Source of the DNA: CAXMQZ01 sp963719055 | GTDB lineage: Bacteria; Acidobacteriota; Thermoanaerobaculia; Multivoradales; JAHEKO01 | Length of the DNA: 64,000 nt | Direction of reading: 5' to 3' | Assembly: GCA_963719055.1 (NCBI GenBank) | Contig: CAVRAU010000022.1 | Location: 170,813-234,812, forward strand | The notes under the pieces: model-generated | The model's input: only the letters and a program-made list of their open reading frames with translations | The model's database searches: none | Told to the model about the DNA's origin: nothing | Shown here: positions 1-9,752 of the stretch, one piece after another | Numbering within the stretch: the stretch's first letter is position 1 | Layout: each line of letters begins with the position of its first letter | Position numbers and translations under genes: made by a program

Positions 1-306
1 GAGAAACAGGCCATCGACAACAATTCCAGGTACAAGGACTGGGAGTGCACGGAAGACCTCATGGCCACGACCCGAGAAGGCAGGGGTCTGTACATGCACT
101 GTCTACCGGCCGATATCAGTGGCGTCAGCTGCCAGGAGGGAGAGGTCGCCGCCAGCGTGTTCGATCGCTACCGGGTGGCGACCTACAAAGAAGCCGAGCA
201 CAAGCCCTATGTCATGGCGGCCATGATCCTGCTCAGCAGGTTTCGCGAGCCGGCGAGGGTCCTACGGGAGGTCCTGGAGCGGGGCACCCCTCGACGAATG
301 ACTTGA
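1..306 (+). CDS. ygeW: YgeW-type knotted carbamoyltransferase, 3' part
   Basis: The gene enters from the left edge; only about the last 101 residues are present. The frame is open from base 1 and ends at TGA 304-306. The segment MHCLPADISGVSC followed by the EVFDRYR/TYKEAEHKPY-like tail is characteristic of the YgeW family of knotted carbamoyltransferases; HCLP is the carbamoyl-phosphate-site loop shared with ornithine and aspartate carbamoyltransferases. YgeW homologues usually sit in purine-catabolic clusters with xanthine dehydrogenase, SsnA, hydantoinase and carbamate kinase, and all of these occur elsewhere in this window. The natural substrate of YgeW is not firmly established. The carbonic-anhydrase-like gene starts 26 bases downstream on the same strand, so the two are probably co-transcribed. 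Confidence 0.85.
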   Translation, partial: EKQAIDNNSRYKDWECTEDLMATTREGRGLYMHCLPADISGVSCQEGEVAASVFDRYRVATYKEAEHKPYVMAAMILLSRFREPARVLREVLERGTPRRMT

Positions 307-332
307 GCCCAGCGTGGAAGAGGAGTGAGTCG

Positions 333-1052
333 ATGTCCTTCGAGGAGGTGGTCCAACAGCACTTTCCGGGCAGCCTGCCGGAAAGGCACTTTGTCCGTCG
401 GGCAGCGGTAACGCTGATTCGGCAGCATGGGTTCACACCCGCCAATACGCTGGCGTGCGTGGGTGTCTGCCGAGACGAGCTCTGCAGATCCTTGTTCGGC
501 GAAGTGGAACAGATGTGGGGGAGCGCCTTCGACGTGAGCAGTCTGGCCGGCATTCTGACCCTCGGCCGAACAGGATTCGCTGCGGCCCGGGCGCATGCAC
601 CCCTGGTGCAGGGTCGCAGCCGCTATGTCTTCTTTCTCTTCTCCCACATCGGGATCTCTGCGGCCGGCGAGTTGGGAGTCGCCAGGCGCCCAGGAAGACA
701 GGAGCCATCCGCAGCTTGCGGTGCCCTGGTTGCCCTGATGCAGGACCCCGGGGGCGGCCAGAGAGTCAGCGGGATCAATTGGTTGGATCCGGAACAAAGC
801 TACTTGCGGTCGCGCATGGCAAGAATGAGCGGGCTGGGTGATTCGCCCGATCTTCTGGAGTACACCGTGGCGGCGCACCGGGCGAGCGTGGAAGACCTGG
901 GGACCCTGATGGCTGGCGGGGTCGATCACGAACGGGAGGACTATGCGGTCATCGCCGGGATCCAGGTTCATGGACCCGAAGGCCTCAGCCTGGCATGGCC
1001 CGGCGACTCGTTTGTGGTGGTCGAGGGCGTCCGTTCCGAAATATGGTTCTAG
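333..1052 (+). CDS. LCIB/LCIC-type carbonic anhydrase
   Basis: A 239-residue protein resembling the limiting-CO2-inducible B/C family of zinc carbonic anhydrases (CO2/bicarbonate interconversion). Visible family features are CRDE at residues 46-49, a SLAG...GRTGFAAA.AHAP stretch at about 70-90, HIGI at 105-108 and an SAACGAL segment with Cys129. One histidine and two cysteines are the expected zinc ligands. The reading frame is open further upstream, but ATG 333 is chosen because GAGGAG lies just before it and the sequence upstream codes for YgeW in another frame. No signal peptide is seen, so it is probably cytoplasmic. Its position behind ygeW suggests that it deals with CO2 or bicarbonate released when carbamate breaks down; that link is inference. 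Confidence 0.82.
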   Translation: MSFEEVVQQHFPGSLPERHFVRRAAVTLIRQHGFTPANTLACVGVCRDELCRSLFGEVEQMWGSAFDVSSLAGILTLGRTGFAAARAHAPLVQGRSRYVFFLFSHIGISAAGELGVARRPGRQEPSAACGALVALMQDPGGGQRVSGINWLDPEQSYLRSRMARMSGLGDSPDLLEYTVAAHRASVEDLGTLMAGGVDHEREDYAVIAGIQVHGPEGLSLAWPGDSFVVVEGVRSEIWF

Positions 1053-1083
1053 TCACAGGAAACCGCTGACCCTTTTTGCCGCC

Positions 1084-2487
1084 TCAGTCCACATAGCCGA
1101 GCGCCCGCATCTGCTCGACCGTTTCTGGCGGTACCTGTTGCAGAGAGGATTCCAGCCTCTGGGACTCGGCCATGGCGAGGTGTTCGGACAGCTCTCGAGC
1201 GAGCTCGCCCGCCCTCGCCGACTCCTGGTCGACAAGATTGGTGTGCTCCTCAGGATCGTTGTCCAGGTCGAAGAGCTTGTGCTTGGCGTCCTTTCTATCG
1301 TTGTGGATGTACTTCCAATCTCCCACCAGGATACTGCGCAGACCCGTGCGGGGTCGGGACAGAGAGAAGTAAAGGGGCCGGCGCGGCAAGGGGGTTGCCT
1401 CCAAACCGGTCAGAAAGCTCTTGCCATGAAGGGCCTCCGGCGGATCGATGTGTAACCAATCCAGGACCGAGGGCAGGATATCCAGGATGCTCACCGATTT
1501 CTGGACAACCTTGCCAGCGAGGGCTTTGCCCGGCAGCCGCACGATCAGAGGAATTCGAACCTGCTCCTCGAAGAGCGTTTCCGCGTGTCCGAAGTCCCGG
1601 TGCTCCAGGAACTCTTCTCCGTGATCCGAAGTGATCACGATCAAGTCCTCCGGGGACACACGCAGGGTCTCGAAGGCACTCCGGACGGCGCGGTCGGTGT
1701 AGTTGATCTCACTGTCGTAGGCCGCCTGCGCAAACTCGAGAACTCGAGCGAAGGGCTCTTGTTCGCTGCCCCGATGCTCGCGACGGGAGCGGCGTAGTGT
1801 CGCGTGGACTCATCAATCCAAGCTCTGCCGGTGCCTCTGGCTCTGGAAAATACTGCTCTATCCAAGGCTGGCGAGGATGGTACGGGATCATGGGGATCAA
1901 AGAGGTGAAGCCACAGGAAGTAGGGACCGTCTCCCTGCAGAATCTCCTCTTTCAGTGACATTCAGGACCGGAGACACCTTGTCGGCGCTGGCGAACCCGA
2001 CATTCTCGTAGCGGTCGAAACCCTGGCTGAAGCCGAATTCACCGGCCAGGTGGAGACTTGCAGTGATACCGAACGTCCGATACCCGGCCTGCTCGAGAAT
2101 CTCGGTCAGTAGCAGATACTCGTCTGCAAGGACCTCCTGACCGAAGATCGTTCCCTTCTGGACAAGACCGTGAGCGACGCCATGGGTTTCGGGATACAGG
2201 CCTGTCAACAGAGAGGCCATGGAGGGCACGGTCCAGCTCGAGACGCTGTAGGCGCGAGTGAAAAGGAGGCCTTCAGCGGCCAGGCTGTCCAGGAACGGAC
2301 TCGTGTCACGGTGGTATCCGTAAGAACCCAGCCTGTCCCCCCGCAGGGTATCGAGGGTTACCAGGAGAATGTTCGGCCTTGGCGCGGCGGGGTCGAATCT
2401 GGGCGCGCAGCCGAGAAACGGAGCTACGAGCAGCGCGGTCGCCACAAGCGCTCTCGCGGGGCTCGAGGTCTTTGTCAACCAGGACAT
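1084..2487 (-). CDS. sulfatase-like (alkaline phosphatase superfamily) lipoprotein, frameshifted
   Basis: A sulfatase-fold hydrolase of about 465 residues once frame changes near 1955, 1880 and 1780 are bridged. The N-terminus has a signal with lipobox-like VAPFLGC, then the metal site LLVTLDTLRGDRLGSYGY. The usual formylglycine motif (C/S-x-P-x-R) is replaced by WTVPSMASLLTG, so a Thr stands where the modified Cys would be. The middle has WLHLFDPHDP and the C-terminal half has SDHGEEF and the terminal RALGYVD tail. The missing Cys means that it cannot be a conventional FGE-activated sulfatase; a phosphodiesterase, phosphomutase or transferase role using Thr is possible. It resembles the protein at 14505-16672. 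It is most likely exported and membrane-anchored. Confidence 0.75.
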
Positions 2488-2611
2488 TCTAGTTCGGTCG
2501 GATGACCCTCCGAGGCTTTGCAGCCTAGCATGGCACCGAGACCTCCAGCCGACCGACTAGGTGCATGGACGGGCCGACTGGAGGTCTTCTTGAAGTCGGT
2601 GCTATAGGCTA

Positions 2612-5128
2612 ATGTTTGATGTCTCTCCCCAGACCCTGCTGCACGTCCAGCCCGTATGCCACACGGAGGTTTCTCCTCTGACACCTCGATCGGCCAGAGA
2701 GATACCGGCTTGGACTCTTCGAGCCCTGATTCTCGCGGCGCTGATCGTGACGGCGACACTGATGATGCGGCTGCCGTACCTGCCGTTCCAGGATTTTCCC
2801 AACAACCTTCATGTCCTCACCTTGGACCGCGCGATCGACACCCCCGAGGTGACGCAGTACTTCCAGAGACCCCAGAGCTTTGTTTACGGCTATAGCTTGG
2901 TCTCGCTGTTGAACCGAGCTTCCAGCGGCTGGGTCTCGGAGAAGACCGCTCTGAAGATGATGTTCGTTCTCGCGGCACTTGGATTTCCCCTGGGTGTGGC
3001 CCGTGTGGCTCGGGTGGTTGGGGCCCAGCCGTTGTGGGCCGGCTTCCTGGCCTTGCCGTTGGCTCTTTCATGGCCCCTGAAGATGGGTTTTGTTCAGTTC
3101 TCTCTCGCGCTGGCGACGTCCCTGTTCGGCATCGCCGCGGCGATCCGGGCCTCTCGAGATCCGCGATGGAGCCGCTACCTCGAGCTGGCATTCTGGTGTT
3201 GTCTCACGTATATGGCTCACGCCCTGGCTCTCGTCCTGGTCATGATCGGCATGGCTCTGGCCTGGCTCGATACGAGAGGGTCGAGGCTGACCGTAGGCGC
3301 GGTTCTTGGTCTGGCCCTTCTTCCCGCCGGAATCCTCCTGTCAGCCGACTTGGCGCATGACGTCTTCCGCGTCATCCCCCAGACCGCGGTAAGCCTGCAG
3401 CAACACACGACGAAGTTCCGTTCTCTTGGAGAGGCCGCGGCCCACCTGTTCACCCGATCGTACGGCGTCATAGACGCCAGCGCCCTTCTCTGGTACGCGC
3501 CGTTGCTGATCTTGTCTGGTTCTCGCCTCTGTGGCCGCGTTTCGACGCCATGGTGAGCTGAGAAGAGGGGACACCTCGTTTCTTCTATGGGCAGTGCCGT
3601 TCATGATCGTGGCGTGCGTCGGCTGCTCCCGAAACGACCGAAAGGATCTACTTCATAGGCTCCCGCCTGGCGGCCATGGCCATGGGTCTGGTGACCGTCA
3701 TGGCCGCGGTGACAGTGGCGAGAGCGACGTTGTCGACTCAGCTGATCGCCGTCGGCGCTACCGTGCTGGCATTGGTCGGCGTCTCCGGGGAGACGGTCGC
3801 CAGATCGGCGGTCGCTCTCCGAGCTTCTGGGACCCGAGGGCCCGGAGCGGGTCTCAGGCCGCTACTTGACCGCCAAGGTCGGTCCGTGCGCGGACGAAGA
3901 CGAAGGGTACTGGGGACGGTACGAGTCCGAAAGACATCTTTGGGCCTACGCTCTGGCCCTTGATGGAATCACGCCTTATCTCTTTGCCTGGAGTCGTTAT
4001 CACCCTGTCCAGTATCGAGGCGAGGTCTACAGCCGGGATCTCCGCGCACCGCAGGAGTCGATCAACGGCGACCGGCTGCTCGGCGGCTCCTGTGAGGACG
4101 CCAACGCGGAGCGTCTGCGTGGGGCGACAGCCTGGGTCGGATTCGACGGCGCCCTGATCACCGGTCGGCCGGAGACGTTGTCCGAGTTGGCGAGCCACCC
4201 GAACCTGCGGCAGGCCAGAAACTCTCTCGCCGGGTCTGCTTCTCACCCAGCCGCCGAGCGGGCACGCCAGCCGAGGTGCGAGTGGTGATGGACCATTTCG
4301 AGTCCGCACAGTATCTCGGCCGGGGCTGGAGCGATGGCGAGCTCTCAGGGGACAGGACCGTGAGGTGGAGCACGGGTTCGACTTCCGAGATCGCTGTTCG
4401 AGCTCGCACCCGGGCCGGGACCCTATGAGCTCTGGCTCACCATGCTTCCATACGCTGCGGCGATGCCCCAGTCGGTTGCCGTCACCCTCAACGAGGAGCC
4501 GCTCGGCCAGTTGACTCCGGTAGAGGGGTGGCAGCAGTTATCTCTCGTCGTGTCCGAACAGCATCTACGGCAGGGAACCAATCTGCTCAGCCTTGGCTAC
4601 CAGAGGGTGGCGCGGCCGAAGGATGTGGATGGCTCACCGGACGATCGGGAGCTGGCGGTGATGTTCGATGCAATCGACCTCGTTCCATTGTCAGACGGGT
4701 CGAGCTTCGAGATGGACTCGAGCGACCGCAGCTGGAGCCTGGTGCGCGGATGGAGTGGGCTCGAGCTCATCGAGGGTCGCTCCGTGCGGTGGAGTGAAGG
4801 ACCCAGACTCGGAGCTCAGGTTTCGTCTATACCCGACATCCGGGGAAGTACCGATTGACGTTTTCAGCGCGACCCTACGAACCAGACGATGTCCCCAGTC
4901 CCTGACGGTGAGTCTCAACGGACGGCCCTGGGAACCCTCGCCATCGACGAGGGCTGGCGGGAGTACGCTCTGACGATTCGCGAGGGCCTCGTGCGAGCCG
5001 AAGAGAACGTGCTGTCGTTCGAATACGGCAGCATCGTGCGGCCGCACGACATTTCGGAGTCAGCGGACACCCGCCGTCTGGCGGTGCTCGTTGATGCGAT
5101 CCGTCTGTCGCCTGACGACTCTCGCTGA
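2612..5128 (+). CDS. GT-C-like membrane protein with two tandem C-terminal beta-sandwich-like repeats, frameshifted
   Basis: The locus starts at ATG 2612 with a cytoplasmic tail and about ten hydrophobic segments to roughly base 3830, including PYLPFQDFPNNLHVL in the first external loop, as in GT-C glycosyltransferase-like proteins. A soluble domain follows (about 3866-4240), then two similar units of about 115 residues at 4283-4700 and 4700-5110. Each contains VRWS, a V(A/S)(L/V)TLN or LTVSLNG strand, EGW, an L..G.N.LS..Y element, ARPKD or VRPHD, and a final LAV.(F/V)DAI. The reading frame changes at about 3540, 3640, 3830, 4240, 4415, 4810 and 4920, so this is one of the most damaged loci here. 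I infer one gene because spacing and content are continuous; two adjacent genes remain possible. The substrate is unknown. Confidence 0.55.
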
Positions 5129-5894
5129 CCGATTCCGGATCAAGGACTCTGGTGTTTCCCGCAGGCAGCGGAAACCGATGTTCTCGAGCCGGTTCTCCGA
5201 GGAGCTCTTGCCGACGACCGAGACCCGCAGGCTCGCTGCTGGGTCGAAGCTGGAGCCTCCCTTGACTACACGCAACGCGGTGTCCCCGGGGTTCACCCAT
5301 GCGCTGCCGTCCGCCGGCGCCCCGTCGTAGCTCGCGTGCCACGCGTCGGCTACCCACTCCCAGACGTTTCCCGCCATGTCGTACAGACCGTAAGCATTGG
5401 GCGAAAAGCTCCTCACCGCTCCGGTGGCGGCACCGGAGAACCAGGCCCCTTCTTCCGCGTCCCTCGTCGGACACCGGGATCTCGTTCCCCCAAGGGTACC
5501 GCCAGCCCTCTTGTCCTCCGCGGGCAGCAAACTCCCACTCTGCCTGACTCGGCAGGCGTCCATCGAGCCAGCGACAGAACTGTTCCGCGTCTTCCCACGA
5601 CACCCATACCACGGGTAGATCGCTCCTGCGGTGCCAGGGCTGCCAGCCATCAGGATACCCTGCGGCCCTGCAGGCACCCGCTTCGACGCACTTGGCGTAC
5701 TGAGCGTCCGTGGTTTCCGTGTCCGCCATATAGAAGGACTGGCTGAGTCTCACTGGGTGGGCCGGCTTTTCGCTTGTCGCGCAGTCGAGATCCCCTTCGG
5801 TGCAGCCCATGGTAAAGCTCCCTGCGGAGATCGGTACAAAGGTGACCGAGGTTTCGGGGGCTCTGCAAGTGGTCACGGCGGCGAAGAGCGCCAC
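5060..5894 (-). CDS. SUMF1/formylglycine-generating-enzyme-family protein, frameshifted
   Basis: The protein has the FGE-sulfatase fold markers in order: FVPISAGSFTMGC near the N-terminus, ETTDAQYAKCVEAG, PVVWVSWEDAEQFCRWLDGRLPSQAEWE (given here as its separate motifs VSWEDAEQFC and RLPSQAEWE), YPWGN, then, after a frame change near 5465, YGLYDMAGNVWEWV, VVKGGSSFD and NIGFRC. The start is GTG 5894, giving a short hydrophobic leader and a possible TTC lipobox, so export is likely. Family members include true formylglycine-generating enzymes and many proteins of other function such as ergothioneine or nonribosomal-peptide oxidases and adhesion domains. None of the sulfatase-like proteins in the window has the Cys substrate motif. 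Its 3' end overlaps the end of the convergent plus-strand gene. Confidence 0.78.
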
Positions 5895-5930
5895 CGCGAC
5901 AAGTCCGCTAGCCGATTTTCAGCCGGCTGC

Positions 5931-6932
5931 TCAAATCGACCGTGCTTCTTTCTGAAGAATCGACTGCACCCCGATCAGCGCCCCGGGCAGAACCGTCAGA
6001 ACGTAAGGTACGAGAAGGATCCGGGTCTCGGCCAGGACACCCAGGAGCGAATGCAGGACCAGCCACACCGGGACCATTGTCCAGAAATACCTGTGCAGGA
6101 CGGTCGGCCAGCGGCGAAAGACCGCCAGGGACAGAATCGGGATGATGCCAAAGGTCGCGCCGAAGTATTCCCAGGTCTCCCACCGAGCGAGGTTGTATCT
6201 CAGAAGCTCCCAGCCCCAAGCTACATCGTGGGGATAGAAAGGGGCTTTGGGGCCCAGGTACCAGCGAACCAGGGTGTAGGTCGCCACCTGCACGAGGAAA
6301 GCGCAGGCCGAGATCCACAGTACCCGCTTCTCCCACTTGAGGCGCGGGCGCCACTCCGCCCGCGCCGCCAGCAGCAAGAAAGGTATCAGGAGGCTCGTCT
6401 CGCGATTCAGCACCGCAAGGAAAGAGAGTGGAATCAGCCAGAGATCGCGCCTCGCAGCGATTAGCAGCACCGCCGACAGATAGAAGATCAGATCGAAATA
6501 GAGATTGAAGCTCAAATCAGATTCGAAGTGCGCCTGACCCATGCCCCAGGCCAGGATCGAAAGCCCGATCAGGGCCAGGAGGGACTGCATCCGAAGGGTT
6601 CGAAAAAACCGCCAGGCCAGGAAGAAGAGCAGGAAATTTTGCAGCCCACGAAGAACCAGCAGGGCTCCCATCGGATCCTGGCTCCAACCGAGGTCTCTGA
6701 CCGTAAAGAGGTATCCCTCTACCAGGTATGCAGACAGCACGCGGAACTGCCAAGGGTCCAGGGACTGATTCTGGAGAACTGAGACGTGCCGCTCGATCTG
6801 CATCGCCCCGGCGTCGAACAGATTTCGATACTGCGCGCTGACCGTAAACAGAGTGAGCAGGGCCAGGCAGCCGACAAGACCCAGGAGGGTACCCAGATTG
6901 AGTCGGTCGGTCTCTGTTGCGATCGTGCTCAA
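5931..6932 (-). CDS. polytopic membrane protein of unknown function
   Basis: An intact 333-residue protein with about eight or nine hydrophobic helices, beginning near residue 13 (LGTLLGLVGCLALLTLF). A conserved-looking LAVLNRETSLLIPFL motif lies in the middle, and basic residues flank the helices. The external loop after the first helix carries several charged or aromatic residues (QYRNLFDAGA, SLDPWQFRVLSAYL), a layout seen in GT-C-like membrane glycosyltransferases and O-antigen-ligase-like proteins, but I see no diagnostic acidic pair. It lies between the SUMF1-like gene (36 bases downstream) and the C25 peptidase gene (18 bases upstream), all on the minus strand, so a common transcript is likely. 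I do not recognise the family. Confidence 0.7.
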   Translation of the reverse strand: MSTIATETDRLNLGTLLGLVGCLALLTLFTVSAQYRNLFDAGAMQIERHVSVLQNQSLDPWQFRVLSAYLVEGYLFTVRDLGWSQDPMGALLVLRGLQNFLLFFLAWRFFRTLRMQSLLALIGLSILAWGMGQAHFESDLSFNLYFDLIFYLSAVLLIAARRDLWLIPLSFLAVLNRETSLLIPFLLLAARAEWRPRLKWEKRVLWISACAFLVQVATYTLVRWYLGPKAPFYPHDVAWGWELLRYNLARWETWEYFGATFGIIPILSLAVFRRWPTVLHRYFWTMVPVWLVLHSLLGVLAETRILLVPYVLTVLPGALIGVQSILQKEARSI

Positions 6933-6950
6933 TTTCTTGTCAACTCCACC

Positions 6951-9606
6951 TCAGTGTGACCCCGGGGCGTCACTCTCCTCCGGCGAGGCCAGCTGCAGAC
7001 TCCCAATCCCATCTAGGCCCAACTCCTCGTTCCAGACATAGACGCGGACGGACGCCAGCTTTGTGGAATCGCCCCGGAAGGGCCGATCAAACCGAGAGTC
7101 GTCGACATCGAAACTCTCCGTCTCGAGGACCTCCCCTGTGGCACTCAACCAGTCGACGATGGCCCGACCGGTGAACGGAACCTGCTCGAATCGGGCTTCC
7201 ATTCTTGGCGGATCCTCGGCCAGCATCTCGAGAGAGATCCCTGAAGCGGGCAGTGAGATCGGCAGCGCCGGGTCTCCCAACAGATTGAACAGGTGGTTGA
7301 ATGGTTCCTTTCCCGATTCTCGCTTGGCGCGCAGTAGGGCCTCACCCACCGATCCCGACTCGGTCAGATTCTCCATCAGCAACGTACTCGTCTCGACACC
7401 GGGGACGATCCGCCACGAGGCGGCAATGACCCCCACCGCTCCTCGGTCCGCAAGCCGCAAGAATTTCTCGCCGATCGAATCCGAGTTGGGATGGTCGAAC
7501 GGCGCCGAGTAGCAGGTCATGCTGACGATGACGGGCAGCTTGGGATGGGTTTCGAGGCTGTCCAGATCCTCCAACCGGAAGAGGTCGCGGTTCTTTCTGA
7601 AGTCGGCTGGCGCGGTGCGCCAGATGAATCGCCCGCCGTGGCCCACGAAGTGAACCAACAGCTCGCCCTCGTCGAAGGCATCCTTCAACCTCTCTCTTTG
7701 ATGCTCACTGGCAGGATCGTCCGCCTGCGGCTTGACCTTGACCGCCGAGAAGCCGCGGGCGGTGATCGTGCGGGCCACGGTGTCGCTGTGCCGATCGTAC
7801 TGGGCCGCGCCGTCGCTGATCCAGAGAACCCGTCGGCGCCAGGGTCCCACCACCGGGTCATCCGCATACCGAACCGTTTTCTCCACGATGGCCGTGACCT
7901 CTTGCGGCTCGGTGACCGGCAGGCGCCCGATGGCCATGTCCGGCAGAAAATCGTCTCCAGCCACGGCCACGAACCAGTTGTCGCTGGCCGCGTGTCCCTG
8001 CAGGGTGAGGTAGTTCCAGGTTGGTATCAAGTTGCGGTGGTTGAGCTCGGCGTTGTCGGGATACGGGGTGCCGCGTGTGGGATCCAACCCGAAGCCGAAA
8101 TCTGTGCGATAGGCCCAGGCGGCGTAATTCTTCTCCCGGACCCGGGGGTTCTTGGTATCCCAGCTCGCGTCGCCCACCAGCAGGACGAAACGAGGCGCCG
8201 GACTCTGCCAGCCGTGGTAGGCGCGGTGGAGAAAATCGCGAATGGCTCGCGGATGAAGAACGCCATGGTTGAACTCGTCGTAAACGTCCTGGATCTCCAC
8301 CACTTCGACCGTCAGGCCCCGGCGACGGTGGAACTCGGCCAGCGGTTCGATCGCTTCCCGCAGACGGGGGTGAGTGATCATGATGTAGTCGGCCTGGTTG
8401 GCGGCGGCAGCCAGGTTGGAAGGGTTGTCGAGCTCGACCGATTCCGGGCTCTTCCAGTGGCCCTCGGGTACGACGTAGAGCCACTCCGACGCCTGCCTGG
8501 ATACGGACGACAGGCCCGATACCGTGGCCACTCGGGCGCTCGAGTCGCCCTCTGGATCTTGTACAGCCGCTTCGCTGCGCAGCCCGTCACCGCGGTAGAC
8601 CACGAGACGTTCTTGGTCGAGGGGTCGGAGTCGCAAGGGCTGCCCGTCCGGATTCGGCCGGCAGAGTCAAGCGGACCTGACGATCGCCCACCGAGCCGTC
8701 GTGCGGGTAGCCCACCTCGATCCAATCGAGAACCACGAGATCGATGATCGGATCCGCCGCCCCCTCGGCGATACGCTTGGGCACCTGCAGGACGAGCTCA
8801 TTGCGGCCCGGCTGAAGGCGCCCCGCCGGAAGCTCTACCGTGAGCAGCGAAGCGTCCTGTCCATCCCACTCCGCCTGACCGACAACCTCCTGGTTGACAA
8901 ACACCTGAACGTGATGGTCCTCGAGGGTCGGATCGATCTTGCGTCGTGGTTTCGACCAGCCTCTGAAACTGAGCTGGAGGGCCACGGGTTCGGTGGAGGT
9001 GAGATCCAAGCCCCCGAGCCAGAGATCGTAACGGAACGGTTTCTTGTCGACGTGAGAGAGCTTGGCCCAGTACCAGAGGTCTTCACCTTCCTGCGATCGG
9101 CGACTGAAGCGCAGCAGAAGCCGATCCTGCTCCAGATGCTGGTGCGCCTGATACTGAGAGATCCCATCTCCTCGGATAGCTGAGCCACCTGGCTTGGGTG
9201 CACGCATTCTGGACGGCTGCAAGTCGTCGTCTCGCAGCCAGTAAACGTTGAGCCCCGCATACTCATGGTGGTAGGCCACCTCGCCCCGCGGGCTCTCACC
9301 GAGGAACTCCAGCCAGTCGCCCGGTTCGAAGCGGCCGTCACCGCCATCCTCGAGCCAGATGGGAACCGACTTGCCGGCCGAGGTCAGACCCACAGTGGCC
9401 GAGCTCAGGAAGTCTGACCTCAGACCGGCCGCCTGGAGATCCTCAAAGTCGACGCGGTAGATGCCATCCTCCGAGATCGACAGCTTGAAGACAGCAGGTT
9501 CCGTTGCCCCGAAGGCAATCGCGGGCATAATCGTCGCTGCAAGCACCGTAGTCAACAGAGACCTCAACACCTGTCCCGTACGGACTCTCCACACCTTGCC
9601 GCGCAT
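6951..9606 (-). CDS. C25-family (gingipain-like) cysteine peptidase, one frameshift
   Basis: A secreted protease of about 885 residues. ATG 9606 is preferred over upstream codons because it begins a clear signal peptide (basic residues, then LRSLLTTVLAATIMPAIAFGA) and has GGGAGAA upstream. The N-terminal region has ISEDGIYRVDFEDLQAAGL, the typical prodomain start of C25 proteins. The frame changes near 8640. The catalytic half contains VLLVGDASWD, the His motif HFVGHGG and the Cys motif SMTCYSAPFDH, which match the His-Cys dyad of peptidase family C25 (caspase-like fold). A short C-terminal beta-sandwich follows. Many C25 proteins are surface-exposed; no type IX secretion tail is evident. Its start faces the divergent gene at 9753. 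Confidence 0.85.
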
Positions 9607-9752
9607 CTTTCTCAGTTCTCCCGGGACCGCCCAAAAGGGCGAATAAGCGGGTAGATTACCAGCCCAGAGGGACTCGTGTTGCCAGCCGACTATCATCCGC
9701 TGTGGAGAGAATCCGACATGGAAGACAGGTGATCGAAAACCGAGGTCGTATC

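Noticed and set aside
2488..2611. Possible small gene between the sulfatase-like and GT-C-like genes
   Set aside because: No frame with a credible start and family similarity; it is the divergent promoter region.
7491..8747. Plus-strand open frame of 418 codons
   Set aside because: It is antisense to the C25 peptidase catalytic domain and has no family features.
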